Notes under the pieces: generated by a model | Databases searched by the model: none | What the model saw: only the letters and a program-made list of their open reading frames with translations | What the model was told of the DNA's origin: nothing | Source: Nematostella vectensis | Lineage: Eukaryota > Cnidaria > Anthozoa > Actiniaria > Edwardsiidae | DNA: 64,000 bases | Direction: 5' to 3' | Assembly (NCBI RefSeq): GCF_932526225.1 | Contig: NC_064039.1 | Coordinates: forward strand, 7,997,459 to 8,061,458 | Shown here: positions 1-10,270 of the stretch, piece by piece | Numbering within the stretch: the stretch's first letter is position 1 | Layout: each line of letters opens with the position of its first letter | Made by a program: the position numbers and the translations under genes

Positions 1-277
1 CCTTTTAGTTATTTTGCTTAAAAATAACAACAAATATAAGAAAATCCACGGAAGGAGATGGATCCGGCCCATCTTTTCTTTAACCCTTGCTTCGTCCCAG
101 CGTTCAGCCAAAGCGTCCAAACCTGCATCGAAGTAGTTTTCTTGGCTTGATCGTCCCGAACTCTTCCCGAAAAAGAAAGCGCTCCGCATGATCTTCAACC
201 GCAGCACAGCCTCATGTTCGGCAAACATTGTATCCCGAACATGAGACACGAAAAACGGAGGAAAAGTCGAGGGAAAA
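1..277 (-). other. Open frame to window edge, possible exon, unidentified
   Basis: Reading leftward, a pyrimidine-rich tract and CAG acceptor end at 278, and the frame is then open for 92 codons to the window edge. The phase matches the phase-2 donor of the F5/8C exon that ends at 473, so it could be the next exon of that gene. The encoded text (for example QENYFDAGLDALAERW, then a hydrophobic run) does not continue an F5/8C fold, and I recognise no family. It could be a terminal exon, part of another gene, or chance. Confidence 0.2.
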
Positions 278-472
278 CTGCAAAGGGAAAGACTACCCCC
301 TCTCGAAAGCGCATGCTTGTTATCTAATGTTCAAGGCCACAAAATACCAGAAACTGGACACATCAAACATTATATAGGCCTTCACCTATATCAGAAACAA
401 GTCATCCTTCAAATGCAAAGAATGCGTCAATTACACAGCTCTTTCTAAATGGCTAAGTTCAGATTTTCTCAC

Positions 473-2698
473 CTACAGTTAACCGTCTTCATAACCATTT
501 CGCAATACAAGAATGGATTCCCTTGGGTCTCAACAGCGGTCACTTCCCACACATTGCCCAGGTCGATTCGCAAATATTGCTGATTTTTTGGAAGCGACAT
601 GTTTGAGCACCATGAGCCGTTTCCATGGAGATTATTGAGTCGCCCACGATACGCTTCGAAGCCAGGGCCCCGTGCGGAAGAGCTTGACATGTTGAGGTCT
701 GGAATCCTGCCATCTTCCACGCCGAGCGCTTCGGAAACTAAATAATGCAAAACAAATTGAATACAATGAGTTCCTAGCGCAGTTGGTAGCTAGAGATTTA
801 TCATTATCATGGTAAACATAATTTATTGAATATGGATTGGAACTTTAAACCTGTTGTAAAACCATTGTGAGGCAGTGCCATACAGCCTATAGCATAATAG
901 GGGACGGGGACGCCCCACCCACAACATGGAAATAAGTTAAGGCCTGGCTAAACTAGTCGACATGTCGAGTGCGACATGTAGCGTGCGACATGTCTCCTAA
1001 ATGTTTCCTAGTTTAGCCACTACCGAAAACATTTAGTGCGCGACAAATTTTGTAGAGGGCGACACGAAAATGTTTCTCAACTATCCGAGAAACATTTCTT
1101 TGTCACTTCTACAAGATTTGGCGCGCGCTACAATGGCTAAACTAGGAGACATACATGTCGCACGCTACATATCGCGCTCGACATGTTGCCTAGTTTAGCC
1201 AGGCCTTTACATGTTAATAACGCGATTTAACATTATTAATGCTTCTTACCAGGACAGCCATAAACCTCCACTCTTATACAAGGGTGACCATACGCCTTCT
1301 TCGGATAGAATCGGACGTATTGTGCCCTCACAGAACTGTTAAGAGTGCGGGTGACTACCATATGGCGGCTACCTGTGTTGCCAACAAAGTGCTGCAGAAA
1401 TCGACAGGAAAATCATATTACGGTAACGGAAATAACAGAGTGGTCGTGTACATCATTTGGCGAGTGTTATGGAAGCAACAGACAACTTAGACCGCGAACA
1501 AGGAAGGGACTGGGAATGAGGACAGGAGGGTATGTGAAGCCTTCTACATTTAGTCATTTTTACTCGTGAATGCTTGCAAAGCATTTATGAGTTATTGGGG
1601 GACTTCTATGTTACTGGATTGTCGGATGGCTACATCGATCATCCGTATAAACTAATTAGGTCTTTCTTTGCATATAAGAAAACTAGGAGAAAACATATGC
1701 ATTCAAAAGTTGGCTCACAGAGCCTTGGATTTGGTATAGTTCTGTGATGCTTTTGGGCCCTTATCTTGTGGGTCTAGCTCTGCGTTTCTTCGCAGCACTT
1801 GCTCGCAGTTTGCAAAGTATGCCCAGCTTGAACAGTGTCAAGCCATTTTTATCATTTTAACATTTCCCAGATTTAATTCACCTTTGCTATGTAATACATC
1901 ATCAATAACCCCAAAATTCAATTTAAAAAACAACATGTATTATTATGTGTAGCCTATGGAATGGTTTTTGCATTTGTTACAATAAAATATATTTTTGAAA
2001 TGAGCGTTCATTTGTTACCATTGTAGCTGTTATACTATTCGTACCCTGACAATGTTGTCTTCCATGTAGTCCCACCACTCTGTTTCATCTAGACTAAAGG
2101 AGAGAGTATATTCCAGCACTTTTCGCTCGTTATGGCTATCCCCTTTTGTTGCTACAGCTGTAACAAGCTTTTCAGAAAGAAGATCGACCTGGGAATAAAT
2201 ATAAAGTTCATTCGGGTGACAATAAGTTTTCTGTTTTTGTTTTGGATAACAAATCACTGAGTTTCATCTTTTGGCAGCTAAGTTTTGTCATTTGCCAAAC
2301 GTTTTAACACCCAGGCTACCACTTGCAAGAACAAGGGATTTGAATTGGAACAAAGGTAGGGTACGTAACACATTGCTACGTATGTGATTTACCTATGCCA
2401 TCTCTTTTTTCTTGACTTTCAACAATAGAAAAAATCTCCAGAATTCCCCATACATCCCCATATTGTAAATTATCATCGTCAAAGATAGTCCCCTCTAATT
2501 TAACGAAAGTACATTTCATGATCTCCAATAAGATAATTTCAAAGATGAGATAAAAATGAAAAAACGCTGTACTACCTGCAAATAGTCATCAGGGTCATAT
2601 CGAAGACAGCAGGAACCAGCGTGAGTATCAGTCTTCGCATAGTTAAGTGTTCCGCGACTGGCATCGCAGTAACTTGATGTTAACTTGGCTTCGTTTCC
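473..2698 (-). CDS. F5/8 type C (discoidin) domain protein, partial, four exons
   Basis: Four minus-strand exons join in phase: 2576-2698, 2045-2188, 1250-1391 and 473-737. The first three build one F5/8C domain: DPDDYLQ joins VDLLSEKLVTAVATKGD, then HFVGNTG, AQYVRFYP and the closing IRVEVYGC. The fourth opens a second domain (EALGVEDGRIPDLNMSSSSA, GSWCS, NQQYLRIDLG, VTAVETQG) and ends at an AG|GTGAGA donor. F5/8C domains are extracellular lectin-like modules that bind carbohydrate or phospholipid. The N-terminal strand of domain one, any signal peptide and the end of domain two are not visible, so both ends are missing. The first domain is split by two introns, but the equivalent part of the second sits in one exon. 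The domain call is firm; the whole protein cannot be named. Confidence 0.75.
940..1206. mobile_element. Palindromic MITE with TTA target duplication
   Basis: A 267-bp inverted-repeat element. The ends read AGGCCTGGCTAAACTAG and its reverse complement, and roughly 80 bp of each arm can pair (both contain GACATGT and GTGCGACATG variants). It is flanked by TTA at 937-939 and 1207-1209. A 3-bp TTA/TAA duplication with G-rich ends is typical of PIF/Harbinger MITEs; that assignment is inference. It lies in an intron of the F5/8C gene and has no coding capacity. Confidence 0.7.
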
Positions 2699-3660
2699 CT
2701 GTACTACAAGCGGGGAGTCGCACCCTTATTAAATATGAACAAAAAAGCATAGATAAGAAATAGAAACCCTTGGTATTAGGTACGGGCCATGTCAATCCCA
2801 AATGATGCCAATTCTCAGATAGCCTGCTAGCCGGCTCTAACTGCGGGTTATTCGGAAATGTTTTATTTGCGAATATTGGGAACCCTGTGCGCACGGCTAG
2901 CAGGCTAATTCTCAGTAGCAGCAATTTCACGTGTGCTTGATAGCGAATATCACAACAAGAAAGCCGTGTGGTCACTTTACTGTTACTAAGGTTCTCAAAT
3001 GATCGGGGAAATAAAAAAAGAATTTCGCAGTAACTTCTCACTACTCATTTCCTATACAGTTCAATAGCTATGAGGGGTCGACTCAGCTAGAGCTCTTATT
3101 TACAATCACAGTAATTCAAGGCATAGGTTTTATCACTCACTGTCTTTTGGACAGAGTTGAATTATTCAGCCTTTAAGGAGTGTATGCGCAAATGTTTTTA
3201 TTTATTCATTTTGATACGCTTTCTTTAAGACAAAAAAATGGCTGCTACTGCCACGGAAAAGAGACGAAGAAAAAAGTATTAAATAGATATAAGCCCTTTT
3301 GGACAGAAACTTTTCGAATGATTCGTAAGCGCTAAATAAGTTTCTTTTCGTTGTTGTTATTTTGCTGCGAAAAGCCGGAGCGCGTCATGGGATTTCTTTT
3401 TGCACTGCGCAAAAGCGGTTGAATGGAGATAAATATCCAGATAAATATACTGTTCTAAACAAATAAGGAACGATGGAAAGATCAGATAAAGCAGTGCTCT
3501 CTTTGGTCTATTTCTTTTCAAAGCTATTTTGTCAACTCGCAAACATTGACGAATACTAAACATTGTGTGACATCTGTCAACGAACATCGCCGAAAAAGAA
3601 AAAAAACGCGCAAAACTGTTACAACTGTTTATAATCGATACTCCCTGCAAGCGCATCGCA

Positions 3661-4548
3661 ATGGATATTGTGGGTCCCCTGTAGAGAAGTACATCAGGTA
3701 ACAAACAAATACATCCTAACGGTTGATCAAGGTCGACTATGAGACGAGATATCATGAGGCAGTACCACTCAAAAGTATTGACGCCGAGCACTGGGCTGAG
3801 GAACTCGTGAAGTTGATGAGTCGTTTTGGTGTACCGGAAGAGATCTTGACAGATCAATGCTCTAATTCCATGTCACAGCTGACAGAGAGAGAGCTTTATA
3901 GGATGATTGGGGTGAAAACCCTCAGAACAAGTCCCCACCATCCTGAGACAGATGTTTTATGTGAGAGGCTCAATGGCACTCTTAAGAATATGCTGAATAG
4001 GCAGCATAAGAAAAGTGACAAAGTGTCAGGAGATGTCATAACGTATGTGATGAAGGTTGGGAAGAACCTGGCTGAAATGATGGAAAACCGCCCAGAGGAA
4101 CCTAGACCGAGCTTAGAGAAAGCAAAACACGTGAAATGATAGGACGTCGAGAGTCAAGACCCTCCAAGACGCATGTGTGGTATTCGTATTGCTGCCAACA
4201 AGTGCTAACAAGCTACAAGCACAGTATCAAGGATCCTACAAGGTAAAGAGACAGGTTGGCCCGGTGGACTGCAACATGACATGGCCAACCAGAGAAAAAG
4301 CGACTGCGCACATTCCACGTCAACATGTAAGCACCAAACACACCCCTGTGAGATGTTAGCTACCAGGCTACAGCAGTTAAGAAGGGATGCGATAGAGGAT
4401 GATGACGGAGACCTGGATCTGGATTATTCAGCCCTCCAACAGTGAATGGGCAGACACTTCAGTCATCCTTCCCAAGAAGGACGAATCAATACGAGTATTT
4501 GTAGACTACAAAGAGCTTAACAAGGTATCTGCATTTAACGCATATCCG
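3661..4548 (+). pseudogene. Decayed Ty3/gypsy-type pol remnant, integrase then reverse transcriptase
   Basis: Integrase pieces come first: MDIVGPL at 3661 followed by a stop, then from 3723 an open stretch with AVPLKSI, GVPEEILTDQ, RTSPHHPETD and CERLNGTLK. These correspond to the catalytic core, with D in LTDQ and E in CER. A GPY-type C-terminal segment follows at 4177-4359 (VFVLLPTSANKLQAQ, QGSYKVKRQVG). After a short gap, 4411-4548 encodes the start of reverse transcriptase (IIQPSNSEWAD, ILPKKDESIRVFVDYKELN) and hits a stop. Stops and frameshifts make it non-functional. No gag, RNase H or LTRs are seen. The integrase-first order matches gmr1-like Ty3/gypsy elements. The remnant stops about 50 bp before the duplication flanking the foldback element. 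Confidence 0.85.
4411..4548 (+). pseudogene. Reverse transcriptase N-terminal fragment
   Basis: Part of the preceding remnant, listed separately because of its position. One frame reads IIQPSNSEWADTSVILPKKD and then RVFVDYKELNKVSAFNAYP before TAG. This is the region just before the first catalytic motif of Ty3/gypsy reverse transcriptase. The catalytic YxDD region is absent. Confidence 0.8.
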
Positions 4549-4598
4549 TAGCCTTGTGTCTGAATATGCAAACTATTGAATAAGCCTGATCCCAGCGT

Positions 4599-4605
4599 GG
4601 AAGAG
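4599..4605. repeat. Left target-site duplication GGAAGAG
   Basis: GGAAGAG directly abuts the AACCAGAGTG terminus. The same 7 bp follow the right terminus at 8400-8406. An adjacent T on both sides allows an 8-bp reading, TGGAAGAG. Confidence 0.7.
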
Positions 4606-5540
4606 AACCAGAGTGAAGTTAGTTCCTTATTCGCAGTTCCTTTTTCGTCTGTTTCCTTATTCGCTCAGTTCCCTTTTCAAATCCGGGGGGGTACTTACAT
4701 GATACCTTTTAATTCGAGTTGAAACAGTATTTAGGCATAACAGTTTATTCAGAACAAGTCCAACAGCATTTTCGTCGGGTAAATTTCGATGCTTTAACGT
4801 GCTCGCTGCTAAGAGGAGCTGTGAACATGAGACTCTATCTGCTACAAAAGGTCAAATTACGAAATGCGTGCAATCGCTTTCACAAATGAATCTAGCAAAA
4901 GAGAGGAAATCTACCTCTCATCTAATAAATGTATTTGTATCTTGGGCTTTATTTCCAAACGCATTAATATATTTAGAGGGGAAATATTCACGCTTTACTT
5001 GACTACGTACGTATGTCGTGTGAATTTGACCTTGCTAACAAAACCACAATTTGACAGATAGCGCTTGTTGTCAATTAACACCTTGGCTACTACATAAGGC
5101 TCTGACAAAACAAATAGATTAAGTGCAGTGACACGAATAGGCAACTGCTCCTTATTCAAGTTAGTTTTCGCGGATAAGGAAATGGAATCTCCCAACGTCC
5201 GATTTCGTTTTACGACTTTATCCGAATAAGGAATAGACTATGAAGAGGGTTGTCAGTGTTTGCTCATCATTTCTCAATAAAGGACATGAAATTTCATAAC
5301 TCCCGATTCGCTTTTACGACTCCTTTCTAAAGAGTTCTCGAAAAAGGAAATGGTATTTCATAACTCCCGATCTCGTTTTAACTACTTATCCGAATAAGGA
5401 ATAGACTAAAAAGAGGGTCGTTAGTGTTTTTTAAACATCTCTTGAAAAAGGAAATGGCATTACATAACGCCTGATTTCGTTTTTACTACTTTTTTTTACC
5501 GAAAAAGGAATGGAGTAAAAAGAAGATTGTTAGCGTGTTT
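4606..5540 (+). repeat. Left inverted arm of foldback element
   Basis: The outer part is unique sequence. From about 5160 inward there are roughly three degenerate copies of the 112-bp unit, then poly-T. It pairs with 7240-8399 on the opposite strand. Confidence 0.8.
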
Positions 5541-5626
5541 TTTTTTTTTTGTTTTTCAACATCGGCTTGTTTGGGTTTCCTAATATTTCTTGTATTGTGC
5601 ACCCCCCACCCGCAATTTTGTGCCAA

Positions 5627-5653
5627 CCCCCCCCCCCCCCCCCCCCCCCCCCC
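5627..5653. repeat. 27-base poly-C run
   Basis: An uninterrupted run of 27 C inside the foldback element. Apparent proline-rich frames across it are artefacts of the run. Confidence 0.9.
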
Positions 5654-6473
5654 AATCCGCAATCTTATATGGCATGCTACGGTTCTGGCCCAGCTCTAGT
5701 GTGTGCTATAAATGTATTTATAAATATAATAAAATACAGAGTTTGGACCATTATTTGAAGTCTTGTTTAATTCTATGTTATTGCAATAAAAACACTGTAC
5801 AGTGTGTTGCCCAAGATCAACACTTTCTAACGAACTTTGGAAAATGATACACGATACAAGCAAGTAAATTGTCCTATGTCCAAGCCGCAAGGACATGTAG
5901 TCCAGCTTATCTTTATCATCGTGCTCTTGTAAACGCTGTCAGTAAGGTAATTTATACATATTCTATGCTTTTAATTTGAATGGTCTCTGGTTATATCAGA
6001 AGATGTAGCAAAGCCGGTGATAGGAAGGCTCCCTGTTCTTTCATTCTCAACAAGTAAATAAACACTACTTATGGTAAATAGTTTGTTGTTTAGGTGTATC
6101 GGCCTTGTAACTAGATACTCTAGCGGCTCCCCTGCCTTGAATTTTAACGCTTCGTGTGTGGGTTAGGGCTAGGCCCGAAGAACATTAAACAGATAACATA
6201 AATATAAAAATAAATATGAAAATAAATATAAGGCTGAATACTGTCCTTTTATATTTATGACTGAGAACTTAGGGTTACGCTCCTGACAGTTCTTGTATGT
6301 CAACAGAATATACCACTTCAAACAAATTCGGACGACTGCGGTGTTTTTGTTTGCCAAGTAAGCTTTTACTATAAGGTGTTTACTATATAAGGGATATTAT
6401 TTAGTCTCTATATGTTGAAATATTTTTATGCTGCTGATCATCACATCGGAATAATAAATTAATGTTTTGCCAG

Positions 6474-6690
6474 ATTGCTAGATGTCTAGGGCTATACAGC
6501 GCCATCGATTTTGAGCAGGTAAGATAATGTATATAGTAGAGTCCAAATTGTTTTTACTTACATAGGGTTTTGCCTAAATGTAAAAAAAATTATATTATTT
6601 CAGAGAGATGTGCCTATCTTGAGGCAACGGATGGTTTTGGAGATCGAGGCAGGGCGTCTGTTTGACCGAGACCACTGTTTCATGTCCTAG
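6474..6690 (+). pseudogene. Possible two-exon C-terminal transposase relic
   Basis: Within the unique core of the foldback element, a TTTTGCCAG acceptor precedes a 45-bp exon (6474-6518) ending in CAG|GTAAGAT. An 84-bp intron follows, then a TATTATTTCAG acceptor and an exon at 6604-6690 closing on TAG. The joined frame encodes 43 residues of ordinary composition, including ARCLGLYSAIDFEQ and ILRQRMVLEIEAGRLF. I recognise no family. Its place in the core suggests the end of a transposase, which is inference. Confidence 0.3.
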
Positions 6691-7239
6691 GACAAGACAG
6701 GCAACCTGTACGCTTGGCTGTCTGTTAGACTTGTGGAAGAAAACCTTTTACGACTCCAATCAATCAACTCCTGCAGATGTTTATATCATAACATATCGTG
6801 CAAAATCGTCCTTCAGGAAATCCAATATCTTTTCAGAACAATAAATGGGACAAACATAATCAAAGTGATACCGCTTTTCTTTTCCATAGTGTATCACGCA
6901 CAAACGAAACAATCCTGTGTAGAGTCAATTATAAATGTAAATAAAATTATTTCAAATAAATTTATTCATTGTGTAATATTTCAACCAAATATGTAATATT
7001 TACAAATTTCAACCACAAACCATTTGCATAATACCCTTGGTATAAGAAAATGAGAAAGTACAACCTCCTTATAGACAATTCTTATTGATGTATTACACAC
7101 GAGATTGGAATAGTTATGGAGGCTGGTGTCACTCGTATATTTCAATAAATTCATGCATTTAACAAACGTTATATTCTTTTATTCAAAAATATCGCAAATC
7201 TGTATTCAAATATATCGTAATAACAAAATTACATTTCCT

Positions 7240-8399
7240 TTTACGGAAAAAAACGACGTGCAAACACTGACAATCCTCTTCATAGTTTATTCCTTGTTCG
7301 GATAGGTAGTTAAAACGAAATCAGGCGTTATAAAATACCATTTCCTTATTCGAGAAATGTTTAGAAAACACAAACGACCCTCTTTTTAGTCTATTCCTTA
7401 TTCGGATAAGTAGTTAAAACGAAATCAGGCGTTATGAAATACCATTTCCTTTTTCGAGAAATGTTAAGAAAATACTAAAGAACCCTCTCTTTAGTCTATT
7501 GCTTAAGCGGATAAGTAGGTAAAACGAAATCAGGCGTTATAAAATACCATTTCCTTATTCTAGAAATGTTTAGAAAATATAAAAAACCCTCTTTTTAGTC
7601 TATTCCTTATTAGGATAAGTAGTTAAAACGAGATAGGGAGTTATGAAATACCATTTCCTTTTTCGAGAACTCTTTCGAAAGGAGTCGTTAAAGCGAAATC
7701 GGGCGTTATGAAATTTCATGTCCTTTATTGAGAAATGATGAGCAAACACTGACAACCCTCTTCATAGTCTATTCATTATTCGGATAAAGTCGTAAAACGA
7801 AATCGGACGTTGGGAGATTCCATTTCCTTATCCGCGAAAACTAACTTGAATAAGGAGCAGTTGCCTATTCGTGTCACTGCACTAATCTATTTGTTTTGTC
7901 AGAGCCTTATGTAGTAGCCAAGGTGTTAATTGACAACAAGCACTATCTGTCAAATTGTGGTTTTGTTAGCAAGGTCAAATTCACACGACATACGTACGTA
8001 GTCAAGTAAAGCGTGAATATTTCCCCTCTAAATATATTAATGCGTTTGGAAATAAAGCCCAAGATACAAATACATTTATTAGATGAGAGGTAGATTTCCT
8101 CTCTTTTGCTAGATTCATTTGTGAAAGCGATTGCACGCATTTCGTAATTTGACCTTTTGTAGCAGATAGAGTCTCATGTTCACAGCTCCTCTTAGCAGCG
8201 AGCACGTTAAAGCATCGAAATTTACCCGACGAAAATGCTGTTGGACTTGTTCTGAATAAACTGTTATGCCTAAATACTGTTTCAACTCGAATTAAAAGGT
8301 ATCATGTAAGTACCCCCCCCGGATTTGAAAAGGGAACTGAGCGAATAAGGAAACAGACGAAAAAGGAACTGCGAATAAGGAACTAACTTCACTCTGGTT
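7240..8399 (-). repeat. Right inverted arm of foldback element
   Basis: Reverse complement of the left arm, with about four to five copies of the 112-bp unit at 7255-7830. The last 600 bp match the left arm with very few differences. Confidence 0.8.
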
Positions 8400-8406
8400 G
8401 GAAGAG
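8400..8406. repeat. Right target-site duplication GGAAGAG
   Basis: Direct repeat of 4599-4605, immediately outside the right terminus. Confidence 0.7.
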
Positions 8407-9678
8407 AGCGTCGAAATTTAGTCCGCACTAATTTCGAAAAGATCTCTGCCTGCTCGAACACGAAAATTATAGCGCAAAGCCTATCTTATGGCAAAGTTGT
8501 ACGAGAAAACAAAAAAGTTAACAAATAAACTTGTGAAAAGAAAATGTTTACGTGTATATTTCGCGTGAGCTCTGGCGTTAATGGTATTTTTTAGAAATCC
8601 TTAAGGTGCGACATTTCTAGCCAACGCCAACGCCCCTTGTGAAAACCAGCTATTGTTGTCAGGGTTATAGCGTTGTAAAATAAAAGCTACTACTACTACT
8701 AGCTTCGAAAACGAACGCCGAAACTGGCGAGAAAAACGTAATAAAACAGCAAATACTGTAAAAAAAAAATGGGCGAGCATGATTTTTCGCCTAAGACACC
8801 TACTTAGCGACCTGAAGTGCTGATTTGAGCAAGAAAAGAGTTGTTTTAATGCATATTTCACTGTTAAAAAGCGAGAGAATAGCCAATATTTTAATAACAA
8901 AATTCATTCACAACATTCGCCTTTGTAACCAGGCTTTATCGCAATACTCAGTTGCGCATGCGTAGAAAATTCTTCTTCCGGTTTGCGTTTCCAACTTTAT
9001 AATCTTTGAAAAGTGTGGACTGATCGCAAGTGCACTAGGCGAGAGATGGCAAGAATCTGATTGGCTTAGGATAATTTGAATGGCGTAACAGAAAACCCAA
9101 AAAGACAAAAACAAATCGATGTTTTGAAAATGCGGCGTCGCGATACAACGGATTCGACAGTAAAGAAATTATTTAGATAAGAGTGGAAAAATAAACATTA
9201 AGATTATGCGAAAATTTTCTTATTTGGAAGAATCGAAAACGCATATGTAACTTTGTAGGCACCCACCTGAATAATGTTATAAAGCTACATTTATTATTGC
9301 AGATACTTCAACTGCTAAGATTATAGAATTTTTCTGTTGTGACGCCATGTGATGACGTCATCGCCTGATGACGCCATCAAAATTTAGAGATTCATAAAGA
9401 ATGATGCCATTTATCTTATTTCACAAATATTTGGCTGATTTATAACGTCTTGCAAGTTTTCCTAGCAACGGCCCTTAGAGAAATGTCCCAACACCCTTAA
9501 AAAATATCTTGTTTACTCGTTTGAATTAGCCGATTGAAATGAATGCTTTGTGTGACTCGGTGTTGAGCGGGAGCATGAAATAGCTGTTTTCTATAATTAT
9601 TTGACTGACTTACCCGCGTGGACCATCAGTGTCCTGGTAACCTATAAAAAACATTGGCTATTAGCACAATCATTTAAG
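8407..9678. other. No gene recognised
   Basis: AT-rich sequence without a supported gene. A short repeated GATGACGTCATC/GATGACGCCATC motif lies at 9352-9380. Open frames here are short and lack codon character. Confidence 0.5.
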
Positions 9679-9785
9679 CACACGACTCATTCATGCCATA
9701 CTCACACGACTCATTTATGTCATACGCATACGACTTGTTCATGTCATATGCACACGACTCATTCATGTCATAAGCACACGATGCC
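9679..9785. repeat. 24-bp minisatellite, four and a half copies
   Basis: Units beginning CACACGACTCATTCATG recur every 24 bp. About two further copies sit at 10395-10440, beyond the hairpin element and recombinase fragment. The length is a multiple of three, so a His/Thr/Cys-rich frame stays open by chance. Confidence 0.75.
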
Positions 9786-9814
9786 AATACCGCAATGCAT
9801 TGCATTTTATAGAG

Positions 9815-9965
9815 AATACTACATGGAAAGTTCGCGCCTACGGTTTTTATTCACGAGTTGTGCAGTATTAAAAAACGAATGAGTGAGCGCAGCAAACGAG
9901 TGAGTTTTTTTTATACAAAACAACGAGTGAATAAAAACTATACAAAGCGCTTTCCATGCTGTATT
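9815..9965. mobile_element. Palindromic MITE-like hairpin
   Basis: The outer arms read AATACTACATGGAAAG and, inverted, AATACAGCATGGAAAG. The inner arms GTTTTTATTCACGAGTTGT and CAACGAGTGAATAAAAAC also pair. About 150 bp in all, with no coding capacity and no clear target duplication. Confidence 0.6.
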
Positions 9966-10114
9966 TTGTTTATTATATACATACCGATATATTTATTATA
10001 GGCTTATTACATAACATTTTATTAGACTTGGCTTCAGAGGCTCCGAGGTTTATGGTGTTCGACGGTTTAGTTGAAGACAGACAGAAACTTTGAAATGAAT
10101 CTGTCTCGCTAATG

Positions 10115-10270
10115 TCACGCACGAGACTGTGATGTTAAATAGCGTTTTAACAGCTTTAAATCTCGCTCGGTTTTTTCCTTTGTATTCTTGTTTTCAAGAC
10201 TTTCTACATAATCCTCTACAGTGTCATTGAGAGTAATCGTTCGCGCCTCTGATTTGCTGAGACCAGTGAA
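10115..10270 (-). pseudogene. Crypton/KIAA1958-like tyrosine recombinase fragment
   Basis: The minus strand encodes VEDYVESLENKNTKEKTERD and then LKLLKRYLTSQ before a stop. This resembles the N-terminal helical (core-binding) segment of the Crypton-derived recombinase family, where an ENxNTxxKTxxD pattern is common. The catalytic domain with its Arg-His-Arg-Tyr residues is not found downstream, so it is an isolated relic. The call rests on one short motif. Confidence 0.4.

Larger units (their letters stand above)
4606..8399. mobile_element. Foldback DNA transposon with kilobase-long inverted arms
   Basis: A 3.8-kb element bounded by AACCAGAGTGAAGTTAGTTC and its inverse, flanked by GGAAGAG duplications. 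The arms are about 0.9 kb (left) and 1.15 kb (right). The outer 600 bp are almost base-for-base identical and encode the same chance reading frames in both arms, which implies a recent insertion. Inner arm parts are tandem arrays of a roughly 112-bp unit (AAGGAAATGG, CCGAATAAGGAATAGACTAA, AAGAGGGT), with more copies on the right. Long arms with subterminal tandem repeats resemble foldback and Galileo-type elements. P-superfamily (7-8 bp duplication) and MULE (8-9 bp) affinities are both possible. No intact transposase is present; a short spliced-looking coding relic lies at 6474-6690. Confidence 0.8.

Noticed and set aside
5549-5847. Proline-rich frames
   Set aside because: They read through a 27-base poly-C run.
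4799-8205. Identical 65-67 aa frames in both foldback arms
   Set aside because: Duplicated only because the arms are inverted copies; no start context, domain or codon signal.
9601-9882. His/Thr/Cys-rich frame
   Set aside because: Open because the 24-bp minisatellite unit is a multiple of three.
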